Below are positions 10,928-23,300 of a stretch of DNA of 64,000 bases, in pieces (the first letter of the stretch is position 1; each line of letters starts with the position of its first letter). Source of the DNA: Desmodesmus armatus (Eukaryota; Chlorophyta; Chlorophyceae; Sphaeropleales; Scenedesmaceae). The notes under the pieces are model-generated. The model was not told the origin of the DNA, ran no database searches, and saw only the letters and a program-made list of their open reading frames with translations. Made by a program: the position numbers and the translations under genes. The stretch is from assembly GCA_007449985.2 (NCBI GenBank), contig VIIQ02000627.1, positions 62,001 to 126,000 of the forward strand, in the 5' to 3' direction.

Positions 10928-13900
10928 TCACAGCGGAATGTTGCCATGCTTCTTCCAAGGGCGCTGGATATTCTTGCGCTTTAGCAGCCGCAGCTCGCGT
11001 ATCAGCCGCTGCCGTGTCTCGCTGGGGCGGATGATGTCGTCAAGGAAGCCGTGGCGTGCAGCACCCAGCGGCGTGTAAAACTTGTCCTCGTACGAACGCA
11101 CCTCCTGCGAGGCACACAAGAGCGCAGTTTGAATTATGATATGTTTCTTTGTCGTATTTTAAGACAAGGGGAGTTGAACTATACGTACAGTATAGTACAG
11201 TACAGTAATTTGAGACAGTGCCCCAACCTCGGCACTAGCCAGCGAGCCAAGGGCTCATGAGGGTGCCCACTGGGCCTATGACTGAGCCGTACAAGGGCCT
11301 ATGACTTGTCGTACTCCAGTCTCTCAGGCCATATGACATTCTGGCGGTGACACACACACTGCTGCCCTGTGGTGGCATGCAGCTTGTGCGACCCTCACTT
11401 GTGCACAAGTGCGAGGCAGCCCCATACAAAGACGGTTCAAGCATCGATATCCTCACCTGCTGCATGCTCTCCTTGCTGTGCCCCTTGAAGATGACCTCCA
11501 CTGCCCCCTTGCTGCCCATCACGGCAACCTCGGCTGACGGCCAGGCCAGGTTGACGTCACCACGCAGGTGCTGCAGAAAAGTCACAAATGCATAGGACAC
11601 ACACAGAGAGCTCAGTACCGCAGCAGCGCAGATGCCCATCACAGCAACCTCAGCAGATGGCCACGCCAGGTTGACGTCACCGCGCTGGTGCTGCAAGAAC
11701 CCAGACGTAAAGACACACATAGCCCTCACCATAGCCTGTCACCATCATCAATGTCGTGATGATACTGTATGGACATGCCTGATGCAAGTAATGTGTTTTT
11801 AACATAGAGACGCATCGGATGCAGGCACGTCAAAGTCGGCAGCAGCAGTCAGAACATGTAGCACCACAGCAGTACACTTGCAATGTAGGGATCCAGGGCA
11901 ATAGGGTCCTTCACAAGTAAGGCTCGCAAACAACAAACAGCATCAACCAATTGGCGCCAACAAACCAAAAGAGCAGTAGCGCACCTGTGAGCTCATGACA
12001 CAGTAGGCGCCCCCGTAGGCCTTGCGCGTGATGACAGACAGCTTAGGCACTGTAGCCTCAGCAAACGCATACAGCAGCTTGGCACCATGACGGATGATGC
12101 CCTGAGCAACAGCAGGCAGCAGCGACAGCAGCGACAGGATGAGATGTGGAGCAGGGATGGTGGTGATGGCAGCATGGGTAAGCGGAATAGGCGGGGCAAG
12201 GAACTGTACAGCTGAAAAACCAGCTTGCGCATCCACATGTGGCTTGGTAGAAAAAAAGCTGCATCAGCTACTCATGCAATCTGAAGTGCCCCCCCTCCCT
12301 CTTCCCCCCCCCCCCCACACACACACAGACCGTAACCCCTGGCAAAACCGACCAGCAACCAAGTAACCAAGCTCGTACCTGGTACTCCTGGTGTGTGCCT
12401 GGCAGGAAGCCGGGGACGTCCACAAATGTGACGATGGGGATGTTGAAGGCATCACAGAAGCGGATGAACCTAGGGTGGTACAGCACACACAGCAGTCATC
12501 ATACAGATGACCATGCACAAACCTACAGATTGCACAGGACCAGGCATGCTACCTGGCATGCTTGAAATGGCTGATGGTGCCCTGCCAAAACCCGCTCACA
12601 GTGCAGTACAGTACAGAACAATACAGTACAGTACAGTACAGTACAGTACTTGTGGGAGGCGATCCCAGACCTCAGCACTAGCCAGCGAGCCAAGGGCTCA
12701 TCAGGGCACCAGCCGTACAATACAGTAGCGCAGGCAGGCTGGTGGGTACCAAAGATGTGGCTAGTGGCCGCACTGCGGAGCATTCATGGGCTCCCCGTGC
12801 ACGCGGGGGGGGGGGGGGGGGGGGGGGGGGAGGCTGGCTGCTCATAGCCCCCACCATCTACTCTGTCTGCTGTCAATGCAAGGACATACAAAATCATCAC
12901 ACCATTGGGCGCACCTGCTCGCTTTGATGGCTGCGTCCATGTCCAGCACGCCCGCCAGCACGAGCGGGTTGTTGGCGATGATTCCGACAGTCTCGCCGCC
13001 CAGGCGTGCAAACCCTGAAATGACGTTGCGTGCGTAGTCGGGAATCATCTCAAAGACATATCGGTCATCAACCACCTCCGCCAGCACATCGCGCATGTCA
13101 TAAGGTTCCTGCAGTACGGCACCAGATGAATACGGACAAGCACAGTATGACAATGGAGTTGCCATTGCGCAGCCTGCTCAAAGTTTGCCAGCGCTTGCAG
13201 GTCCTAAGCCGCCTTCGCCTTTGCGCCTGCCCTCTCCCGTGTCTGCATGTACTTGTACTGTAAATCAGCACGCAACTCAAATGACCCCTAGCTGCTAGGG
13301 CAGTGTGCGCTTGCGCCTCCCCTCCACCTGGCCACAATTAGTTTGGCCAGTCAATCAGCTCACATGAAGGCTGTGGGCTGATGATGTGAAGGCTGAGGAT
13401 CAAAGGTGGGCCAGGGGGTCCGCATGTATCTGGCCTACCTCTGCATTTTCCGGGATGATCCTGTCCAGTATGGGGCAGGTGCGGTCATCAGGGTCTGGAC
13501 TGGGATACACTGGAGGGGTGTCCCTGCAAATACAGCAGCCACAACATCAGACTAGTACTGCAGGTGATTGTTCCAGTTGCTGTTGCTACACCAGCACCAC
13601 TTGCAAGAAAAGCTGCCCATGTGTGCAGAGTTGCTGTAGCTGCCGCTGAATTGCATGGGGGCCATCCCTGCGCCATCCCTGCCGCCGCGGCCGCTCAAAC
13701 CCGCACTGCAATTCGAGACCATGCATAGCCCTGCGCTGTCCAGGCCCAATCCTGAGCCAAGACTGATTCAACTACAGTTGAGTTGAGTCAAACAGCACTA
13801 CCAGGAGGACCCATGCTCTGCCTCTTTCCTACCTACCTGTTGCTGAGTGGCAGGTATGTGACCAGCTCCCTCACTGCAGCCAGCAACTCTAGCTCATTGT

Positions 13901-14914
13901 TCCAGGCACCGTGAGCAACACCTGCAGGGTACAGGCAGTCACAAGTTGAAACAGCTGCACAACAAGGTGAACTGCAGTACGGTCCAAATACAGTACATGA
14001 ATAGGGACATGGCAACGCACAGTACAGTTGTGATGTGATACACTACAGCACACTACAGTGCGGTGCGGTACAGTACAGTACAGTACAGTTCGGTACAGTA
14101 CAGTGCTGGCCAGGTGTTGAGTACAGAGTCCAGGCAACCAATTACCCACACACGCATGCGCCCCCCCCCCCCCCCCGGATGACGTTTTGTCACCCCAAAA
14201 AACATCAGTCCAAGTGTCTTACACCGCACCTGACTTGGTGGTGTGCACCTCTGCCCCTCCCAGCTCCTCTTGTGTGACATCCTCCATGGTCACACTCTTC
14301 ACAACATCAGGGCCGGTGAGAAACATGTAGCTGCTGTTGCGCACCTGCGCGTAGGGGAGTGAGTGTACAGCAGCAAAGGTGCACAGCACACGTCCAGCTC
14401 CACCTTCAGATGTGAAGACTGGCATGCAATGTCGTGGCAGGTGCTCACTTCATGAATTCAGTGACCGTTGCAGTTGTTAACGCGGCAAAGATGGCAGTGT
14501 GAGCGCGGGCCTGACTGCATGAGGTCTAAGGACTGAAGGTCACTGCTGCATGTCATGCCTTGTCAAGGTCTGCCTTCTGCATGAGTAAGGTTCATCGCTG
14601 CTGGAGGCAAGACCCCCCAACCCACTCCCTGTACTCTCGCCCCTCACCCCACTGCCCGTACCCTCGCCGCCCCCCTCCCTGTACCCCCGCCTCCCACCTC
14701 ACTCCCTGCTTCCCTGCCCCCCCCCCAACCACACAACTCCATGTTCCGCTGCTGCCTGGTGACCATTTCTAGCAATTGCATACGCACCATGAACACGAAG
14801 TCTGTGAGAGCTGGTGAGTAGACTGCCCCTCCTGCACAGGGTCCCATAATGCAGCTGATCTGGGGCACCACACCAGACGCATCTACATTGCGCTGAAACA
14901 CCTCCGTGTAGCCT

Positions 14915-14946
<32 letters not shown>

Positions 14947-17108
14947 CCAGTCTGCGTGCCGTGCTTGCGGTAAGGATAGTGGAGACAAGGAAAGGCATTA
15001 CCCACCCACGCATACTTGAGCAAACCCTGTCAGTTGCACTCCCTGCCTCCACACCCACAGCCTGCATCTGCAACCTTTCCCAGAGTCAACCCTTTCCATC
15101 ACACACCTGCCATGCTGACCCCCCCCCCTTGCACGTCATTCCCGTTGCATTCTGGCCGCATTGCTTGGAGCGCCAACCTCTGAGTAAACCCAAGCAGAGG
15201 GCCACCCATAATGCTACTATTGACAGTTCCCCAAACCACAATTTAGACCCCAACGCCTCCAGCGCACCTGCCAAGCTCATCACTCCCTCTTGTATGCGGG
15301 CGCCGCCACTGTCATTCAGCCCAATGATGAGTGCACCCGCCCACCGCCAACAGTGAAATTCTGCAAGTCCTGCCCTCAAGCTACTGCACCACCACCGCCA
15401 AAGCATAAGGGGACCCCCGACGCACCTGCCAAGCTCATCACTCCCTCCTGGATGCGTGCGCCCCCGCTGTCATTGAGACCGATGATGGGTGCACCCGCAC
15501 GCATGGCCCGGTCCATGATGCGGCAAATCTTGGCAGCGTGAGTCTCAGACAGACTGCCTCCATACACTGCAACAGCATCAGGGGTTGGGTTGTCAGGACT
15601 TTGGTTGGTTCATCAGGGTTGCGGTCTTCACCCAGCAACAAGGATACCGTACCACTGAGTTGTGCAACATATGTAGCGCTGATACCATGCAGGGAAAGAG
15701 GAGGAGAGTGCAATGAGTCGGGCTTGCTACTGCATAGAGTTAACGCTGCGTCTTCAGCACAGTGCCACACTCTTCACCAGACCCTGAAACTGTAACCGTA
15801 ACTGTGACAGCACAACTGAACCCCGTACCCTACCTGTGAAGTCCTGGCTGTACACAAAGACAGGCCTGCCTGCGATGAGGCCGCTGCCAGTGACCACGCC
15901 ATCACCAGAGAAGCTGGTCTTGTCCATGCCAAAGTCACGACACCTGGTGGAAACAAACATGCAAAATAGCTTTACCACCCAACACACACATGCAGCAGTG
16001 TTTGAACATGTTGATCTGCATACACACACATATATTCATGTGATTACACGGGTGATGCATGTGCAACACAATCTTTGCTTGTCCCCAAACCTGTCTCAAC
16101 GTTCCCTGTGTTGCAAATTGAACACCCCCCACCCAGCCCACTCCTGCCCTTCCCCCTTCGAAAAGGTCCCTCACCCCCTCCGAGGAGCCCTTCCCTACCC
16201 TCACCTGTGTTCGACGAACATGCCGCTCTCCACGAAGCTTCCAGGGTCCAGCAGCACTGACAGCCGCTCACGTGCCGTGAGCTTGCCCTTCTTGTGCTGC
16301 ACTGACACACGCGCAGGACCACCACCCTCCAGAGCCTGCCGGAAAGGACGGGGGGGGGGGGGGAGGGGATACAAGCTCATCAGGGCAGGGCCTCAAAGAG
16401 CAAAAAGCAGAGGACAGCATTGCGCAGACACATGCGCAGGAGCACCTCCCTCCAGAGGATGCAGATAGTGGGGAAGCCAACAGCAGTGACATGGCACAGT
16501 TTGACGCAGCTCAGCACACAGAAGGTACCGTCACGCTGCAACTTGCACAGCGGTGCGGCAGTGCAGTAGTTGCGCGTGTGCAGTGCAGCTGCCAGGCTTA
16601 TGACGGGGCACTGCATTGCTGGGTTGTCCATCCAATCGCCTGGCACCCACCCGCCACGCTCATCGTCGGCCTGACATTGTCATCTCCATGTGCAACTGCA
16701 GCTCATGACCAGCATCCAAATTTTGCCACATGCCCTCACAACGTGTGCTACTTCGACCCCCTTTGTTGCTTTGCATAGCAACAGCATGTCACAATGATCG
16801 GTAGTCCTCTACAGGCCAGTGCAATTGTGGCTGCCTGCAGGCCAAACACCCACCTTCTGCCTTACAGCCTGTATCTTGGCCAGGCGAGGGTCCTCATGCA
16901 CATGCTCTGGCAAACCCTCCTCCTCCTGCACCATACTGTGCTGGGACCTGTAAGCCTGCATGCTGTTGTGCACCCATGTCTGCTGCACTGCGCTGCTACT
17001 GCTCCTGCAACTGCTATCGTAGCTGCTGACTAAGTGAGGTATCCTAGGGAGAAGCCGGTTGCCTGCTGCTGCTAGTGTAGCTGTTGCAGCGACAGACAGG
17101 GCCTGCAT
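10928..17108 (-). CDS. PCCB: Propionyl-CoA carboxylase beta chain, mitochondrial
   Basis: The carboxyltransferase subunit that moves CO2 from biotin to propionyl-CoA to form methylmalonyl-CoA. Thirteen exons: 17108-16854, 16335-16205, 15943-15834, 15566-15426, 14912-14788, 14344-14230, 13921-13837, 13523-13439, 13108-12915, 12469-12379, 12101-11985, 11570-11457, 11104-10928. Together they are 1,740 bases, in frame, 579 aa (human PCCB is 539). Hallmarks in order: [160 protein letters not shown], and the terminal VQRPW-like [13 protein letters not shown]. The first exon gives an Ala/Arg-rich presequence fitting a mitochondrial target peptide. An in-frame ATG at 17153 is an alternative start. 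Two introns contain partial copies of exons. Confidence 0.93.
11181..11267. repeat. CAGTA pentamer tract plus dispersed GC-rich segment, copy 1
   Basis: In the last intron of the carboxylase gene, a short GTACA/CAGTA tract is followed by a segment containing GCACTAGCCAGCGAGCCAAG (within 11232-11258). The same compound arrangement occurs at 12601-12712 in another intron of the same gene. Confidence 0.7.
11633..11698 (-). repeat. Partial duplicate of carboxylase exon 12 with its acceptor site
   Basis: Copies the first half of exon 12 (11570-11457): an acceptor-like TTGCAG followed by a frame reading [19 protein letters not shown], against [19 protein letters not shown] in the real exon. The two copies are about 120 bases apart and the frame is open across both. 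The copy ends before a donor, so use of it as an exon is doubtful. Confidence 0.8.
12601..12712. repeat. CAGTA pentamer tract plus dispersed segment, copy 2
   Basis: About 50 bases of CAGTA units, then a segment matching the one at 11220-11267 (shared core GCACTAGCCAGCGAGCCAAG, then GGCTCAT). It lies in an intron of the carboxylase gene. Confidence 0.75.
12807..12830. repeat. Poly-G tract
   Basis: About 24 uninterrupted G in an intron of the carboxylase gene. Its length is unreliable in any assembly. A poly-C tract of similar kind lies at 14161-14176. Confidence 0.9.
14041..14106. repeat. CAGTA/CGGTA pentamer tract
   Basis: Degenerate pentamers (CAGTA, CGGTG, CGGTA) in an intron of the carboxylase gene, the third such tract in this gene. 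Confidence 0.8.
15263..15340 (-). repeat. Partial duplicate of carboxylase exon 4 with its donor site
   Basis: Copies the 3' half of exon 4 (15566-15426) together with its GTGCG donor, about 160 bases further into the intron. It reads [18 protein letters not shown] and then MSLAG, against [18 protein letters not shown] in the real exon. Most differences are silent, which suggests either recent origin or selection. The upstream half of the exon is missing, and no clear acceptor replaces it. Confidence 0.85.
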
Positions 17109-17243
17109 GGCCCCATTCGAAAACCAATGATATATAGAGGATGCCGAGATCATTGTGAGCAGCTTCAAGATCCCTTGGCATCAGCAGCTGGTCCAACTCA
17201 GCATCTTGAAGTCAGCCAGCTCAGCATTTGAGAGGCTTGGCGG
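17109..17243. promoter_or_regulatory. Short divergent promoter region
   Basis: Only about 135 bases separate the carboxylase ATG (17108, minus) from the ATG of the plus-strand gene (17244). It contains ACCAAT at 17122-17127 and TATATA at 17131-17136, in the order CCAAT then TATA reading on the plus strand. The two genes probably share regulatory DNA. Confidence 0.45.
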
Positions 17244-19363
17244 ATGATGGGCGTCGAGACGATGCGGCCACTTAAAATAAACAGCAATGACAGTCATCTG
17301 CAAGCTGGTGAGCTCCTTGAGCTCGCTGGCGGATACGCGAACGATCTACGAAACCAAATAACTGAACCTGGTGATTTGAACCTTTTGCACAGAAATGACG
17401 CCACCTACCCCCTTTCACTATTTCCCGATTCAAGCACCGTGCCGGGGTCCATTCAGACGCGACAGCTTCTCCTGCAGCAGTACCTACACAGTGACACCAG
17501 CATGGGTAAAGCAGGCAGGCCAAGGCAGTATGCTGCGCTGTATGATGATCTCGTTGCCAAGTGTGACACTAAGGAAGCAGCAGACGAGGAGTACAAGTCC
17601 TACATGCTCTTGGCAAAGGTGTGGTGTTGACAGGTGACAGCAGCAGGTCTTGCAGCAACAGCAGCACTGGAACAAACCTAATGCTACAGCTCCTGCCTCT
17701 GCAGAAGCAAGGACTGAGTAAGAACGCAAGACTAGATGACTTTGACAGCGTGCCAAGTTCAGGGGTCAAAGTCCAGCAGGAGGCCCGCACCACTAAGCGC
17801 AACAGTGGGGAAGGGCCACACAGCAGGCAGAAGAAGCAGCGGGTGCTGGACACACCCAAGCCTTCAGCAGGTGCAGGCATCAGCAGCAGTGAAAAGGTAC
17901 GCATGTGAAGTGCATCACAGTGTTACTGCAGGAGGAAAGCTGTGTTCTCCTGCTGCCATTTGTTGGTTGGTTGTCACCACCAACCTGTCTCTGTTGGACG
18001 TGCTGGCATGAGGTCGCATGCCAGGTGCAATACTACAGTGATGCCATGCCTGACAGTCTCGGATACGTATAGCATCCAAAGTGCCTCTGGTCTATTGACC
18101 AGTGCCTAGGGTGGCCTTGTCCCCAAAGTCTGTTCTGTGCTGTACGCTCTGGCAGATCTGTACGCTTGCATAGCTGTCCTGCTACTGCCGCTGTGCTACT
18201 GCTGCTGCAGGAGCTATCCTCACATTTCCCTAGTGTACTAATCTTCACTTTCAAAAGTATCGTGTCCTACTTTACTTGTTGCAGGAGCTGTATGAGAGGC
18301 TGGTGGAGGCAGAGCGTCTGCGTGCTCAGGCAGAAAAGCAGCGGGGAGATGACCTCAGCAAGATCGCTATGATGCTGGCAGCAGGCAAGGGTGAGTCCAC
18401 TCTTGTTACAGCCTTTGCACCGGCCATCAAATGCTCTTGAAGGTGCAGGATGGAAGACATGTCAGTATGCTTGCAGCAAGGCAGTGTGCTCCTGCGTGGG
18501 TCTTTCTTGCATGCAGTAAGCTTTTGACTCTTTGGAATATCAGTCAGAGGCTGCCATGAGCTGTATTGCAGGTACAACATCTGTGCTGTGAACCACCAAA
18601 CCAACATGGTGATTCATGGTAATTTAAGCACTGCATACCTTCCACTGCATGCTTCCATGTGCAGGGCAGCCGGAGGCTTCTCCCAAGCCCAAGCCTGCAG
18701 CAGCAGCGGCAGCAGCAGCAGCAGCAGCAATCGATGAGGCTGAAGAGGAGGACAGCAAGAGCCCCAGCAAGGGGACAACACCTGAACCCGAGCCCAGCCA
18801 GCACGAGGAGGAGGAGGAGGAGCCAGCAGCCTCACAGCAGCAGCAGGGCAGTCAGAAGACCAACACAACACAGGACCGGGAGCACCGTTCCAGCGGGAAG
18901 CAGAGGAAGCACTCGGGTAGGTGCAGGCAGGCCACAAGCCCCAGGTTCCCTTGTGCGCAGGAATCTGTCCCAGACAGCTGGATGTGTTGCGCCCCAGCCT
19001 GAGTGCATGCTTATGCAAGAGGAGGACTTCAAGGGCCTGCCGACAGGCTGGATGAATCCTGCAAGTGCTGAACACAGTTTTACCAGTGCAGAACATGCGC
19101 AAGTTGCTTTGGCTTGTAGTTGTAAGTCGTGTTGGGTTCATGCTCGCACTTCAAATGGCTTTTGAATTCATTCAGCGTTCTCAACAAGCTGAGGTGATAG
19201 TACTCGCAAGGGGGGCCCGCACAGGAAACAAGGGCGCAGGGAGCGAGGGTGTGGACAGAGCCAACAGGATGCTGCGTCCAACTCATTGGGTGCTTGCTGC
19301 TTCTCCTGACTGTGTGCTGCAGGTGCTGGGTCTTTCAAGAGCAAAGGCAAGAGTGGACTGTGA
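17244..19363 (+). CDS. Uncharacterised 321-aa charged coiled-coil protein
   Basis: Five exons (17244-17618, 17705-17896, 18285-18390, 18665-18916, 19323-19363) add to 966 bases, in frame, ending in TGA. Every junction has GT-AG and a consistent phase. Exon 1 encodes the most complex part, including AGRPRQYAALYDDLVAKCDT and EEYKSYMLLAK, possibly a short helical domain. Exon 2 is basic (TTKRNSGEGPHSRQKKQR, nuclear-localisation-like). Exon 3 is a charged helix (ELYERLVEAERLRAQAEKQR) likely to form a coiled coil. Exon 4 has a poly-Ala run, an acidic Glu stretch (EEEEEE) and a basic end. The short last exon is Lys/Ser-rich. Composition suggests a nuclear, nucleic-acid or chromatin-associated protein. 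I do not recognise the family. Confidence 0.7.
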
Positions 19364-20301
19364 GCTGCTGGTTCTGGATTTTTGTGTCTGGACCCCTTCA
19401 GTGTCTGGTTATCTTGTGGATATCAGGTTATGGTTGTAGGTAGAGTAATGAGTGCGGGCTGGAAATGGTAATATGCAGCGGAATATCAGCAGCAGTGCAC
19501 TTGCCTCCAGTGTGCAGTGCAGCAGCTCAATAGGCCAGGCTTCTAGTCAGGTCTGGCTTGCCCAGCTTGAACTACGTGATCCATATGCCCTGGTGTTTGT
19601 GCTGGGCCATAAATCCACCTATTGGTGCGCACAAACCACAGTGTTGGGTTTGCTTGCACAAGTTTTTGATCGACCCAGTCATGCATGCAAGATATGCCAT
19701 ACTCGACCCAGACTGACGATCTCCCAGGCTGCCGTAGATGTGATGTCATTGAGATAGCCTGTGTTTCATCTGCAGGACAGCCTATCAATGTCCTGCTGTC
19801 AAAGGCTTACATACAACAAGCACCTGTGTACGGGTGCAGCAGCTGTTTGACGGATCCAGTAACCTGCATTTATCTGTGTTTCTCGTGTATGGTCTCGTGT
19901 TTGTAACACTCCGGCTTTGATTTAGTCCATGTTGGGCTGGCACACCCAATTGCTCCTGGCCTGGGCATTGGCCCGAGGGGCGGCGGTGCTGGTGTGGTGT
20001 TTTTTCAGTGTAAAAATGAGCACGTCATGAGGGGACATGTTGGACCACTTTTTTGCTTGTGAAGTCACTCAATTTGTAAATTTTCTTGTGCAATTGTACT
20101 GCTTTGCAATTAGGAGTGCCAAACACCAGATTTTCACTGTGAAGATGTCACTTTTTGTTCCAGCTGAAGAGGTACATTCAATATAATCAATACTGCTGTT
20201 ATGCTTGCACATACTTTCGAAAATGCAAGACCAGCAATCCGGTTGTGGTGATTACCTGATCGTAGCTTGTTGATCCAGACTGCTGTTGGCTCGTTCGCGT
20301 C
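19364..20301. other. Intergenic, no gene recognised
   Basis: Lies between two plus-strand genes. TGTAA occurs at 19903-19907 and could end the upstream transcript. An AT-rich stretch at 20030-20210 probably holds the promoter of the SET-ARM gene. Confidence 0.4.
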
Positions 20302-23300
20302 ATGGAGCCCCTGAAGCCAGCACCACACCTACCAATACCTATTGAAGAAGACATAAGCGGGTACTGGCGCAACAACAGTGGCAGGCGCTGCAGCAGTGTT
20401 ATCTTCAAACAGCAGAAGCAGCAGGGCCGCCCACGACCTCCTGTTCTGCAACGGTGGCTGTTCCATGACGTGCACCCACAGTCAGACGTAGCTATACTAC
20501 TGGAAAATGACCCCACCCGCTCTCGGCTTGTACAGCAGCTGGAGCAGGCGGTCCCACAGTTGCAGGACAATGAGGTGGACAGCAACTTTCGGCAGTTGCA
20601 GCCCGCAGAGCCTGTGGCACAACCAGCAGCAGACCAGCAGCAGGTGCTGTCATGGCTTGAAAACGTCAAGCTGGTCGCAGTAGCAGCCACAGGGCCAGGG
20701 CACCGTGCATACAACCCCCAGGCAGCAAAGCAGGTGCTGGCAGTGGTGCCACAGAAGGACTTTGCAGCTGGAGAGCTGATCGGGTTCTACCTGGGTAAGA
20801 GAATGAAACATAGCATCTTCAGGAACCATTTTATCTTCTGATGCAACAATGCAGCAATGACTGTTTTGGTTGTGTGACAGCCTGTCGTGGCACATGGTCA
20901 ATCAGTGCATCTATCATCATTGGCTTGGCTGCCAACTACGGGCCTACAGGGCCGGGCTACACCACTGGCTGTGTTGTTCAGGCTCTCTACAATGCGCTGC
21001 ATTGCAAACCAAGACCGCTACATGTGCCGCTGGGTGCTTGCGAGCGTGGCGCACACTTCACTGCTGCCTGACGAATGCCCATGCTCCTGTCTGCAGGCTA
21101 TGTGTTTGATGGGGAGGAGTACGACGAAGAGTATGATTACCCTGAGAGCTACACCAACATGTGAGCTTACACACACCATGGGCATTGCGTGAGCTTAAGC
21201 ATGTGATGTAATGCAGCTACACACACCATGTGCGCGCCTAGACATGTGATGTCATGCAGCTACGCTATGCTGTGCTATGCTGTGCTATGCTGGACGGCTC
21301 AGCCTGCAAGCGCCCTGCAACCCTGAAATGGAGCAGACAGCACATGCGCAGCATGAAAATTGTTTGCAATAGTGCAATTGCTAGCTCCTATGTGGCCTTT
21401 GCTTCAGTTGCATTCTGCCCTCCTGTCCTTAGCGACTCCAGAGTTGTGCAGTGAGTGCAGTCAAGTTTATTCCCCGCTTTTGTCTTCTGATGGTTCCGCC
21501 TGGTGCCGCAGGTTCATCTACGACTTCAACATCATTTGCCCCAAGGGCGCTGTCAGGGTGCGATCCAGCAATGGCGGTTCACAGGGTCAGCAGGGCGCAG
21601 CAGCTGCTGCGGCAGCAGCAGCAGCTGAGCAGCAGGGTCAGCAACAGGATGGCTTTGTGCAGACCTTTGTCGTGGATGCGAGCGCCTGCCAAGATGGGAA
21701 TCTACTAGCACACTTACTATGCTACAGGGCTCTGGCAGCAAACTGGCCGTGCGGCATGTTTGATGAGGAGCGCAGTGTGCAGGGGGGTCCCAATGCAGTG
21801 CTGCTGCCTGTGAGCGACAACACCACCGGCAGGGTGTACGTTGCTGTCGTGGCACTGCGCGACATCACAGTTGCTTCGGGTGACGACGTATGCATTGACT
21901 ACGGCCTGCCCTACTGGCGCAGCCGGAGGAGTCTTGAGAGGATGCTGCAGGCAAGTTGGATGTTGATGTGTGAAAGCAAGATTCGAATGTAGATAAGAGG
22001 CTGACGTATGTCAGTCACATGCCATTTCACATCCACCTGCGCCCATCAACTACGGCGCACCATGCTTGAGCTTCCCAAGCTCTCGCTGCCACATTGAGTG
22101 GTGTGGACCCACAAGCAGCGCTCCAGACTGCACAGACTGTGCAGCAGTCCCACAGTCCAGCAGAACGCATGCAGCATGACGCGGGGACGTGTGTGCTCCT
22201 CTGCGCACCCACATGCTGATAATGTACGGCCTGGAAGGGGCAGGTTGTGTGTGTGTGCTAGTCTAGCATGCCAGACATGCCAGCACCTCTCAGCATTGCC
22301 GTATGCCAGTGAGTTTTCCACAAGCGTAGTTTCTCACCCTCACCCTTGCTCTCCTACTAGCTCACTCACTCACTCACTGCCCACTCACTCACTCACTTTA
22401 CTCACCCACTCACTCACTTACTCACTCACTCACTCACTCACTCACTCACTCACTCACTCACTCACTCACTCACTCACTCACTCACTCACTCACTCACTCA
22501 CTCTCTCATCTAACACTGCTGACCGTCCATCGCCAGACTGACAACGTGTCAATGTGGCTGTTCTTGCAAACACAGAGTGCCCGGCAGGAGGCTGACAAGA
22601 GGCGCCCGCAGGAGGACAAGCAGCAGCTGAAGCGACTGGCTGACCAGCTTGGGAAGGAGCGCAGCGCCAGCGCCCAGCTTGCACAGATCCTGCAGCAGCT
22701 GCAGTCCACAGCCTACAGCATGGTGGGGGCGCTTTGCCGAGCTGGGCAGTACCAGCCTGGCACGCCCCTAGCTGCTGCTGCAGACAAGCTGGGTGTCACC
22801 TGTGACAACACCCAAGCTGTCCTCGACAGCTATCGCAGCTTGCGCGCTGCAGGAGACAGCGGCGCAGCAGCGGCAGCAGCAGGGGTGCAGGCGAGGGTGG
22901 GCAGCTGGCACCAACCAATGGCAGGAGCCAGTCCAGCAGGTGAGGCGCCTAGCGCTCCAGTTGGCAACCAGGGGGCACCAATGGCATCAGCGGCGGCAGC
23001 ACCAGCGGCAGCACCCGCCGCAGCATCAGGAACAGCAGCAGCGCCGGCGCCAGCACCAGCAGCAGCACCAGCGGCAGCGGAAACCGCAGCGCCGGCGCCA
23101 GCACCAGCAGCAGCACCAGCGGCAGCGGAAACCGCAGCGCCGGCACCAGCACCGGGCACAGTGCGGAGGGGCCCAGGAGCAGCTGGACGGGAGCTGCTGA
23201 CCGGGCAGCAACAACAGCAGCCAGTCAGGGCAGTAGCTGGTGGGGTGGTGCCTGCACCTGTCAGTCAGGGAGCCAATGCTGCAGGTGCAGCTGCAGCACA

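Noticed and set aside
22098..22541. 147-codon His-Ser-Leu-Thr frame
   Set aside because: Translation of the TCAC microsatellite within an intron.
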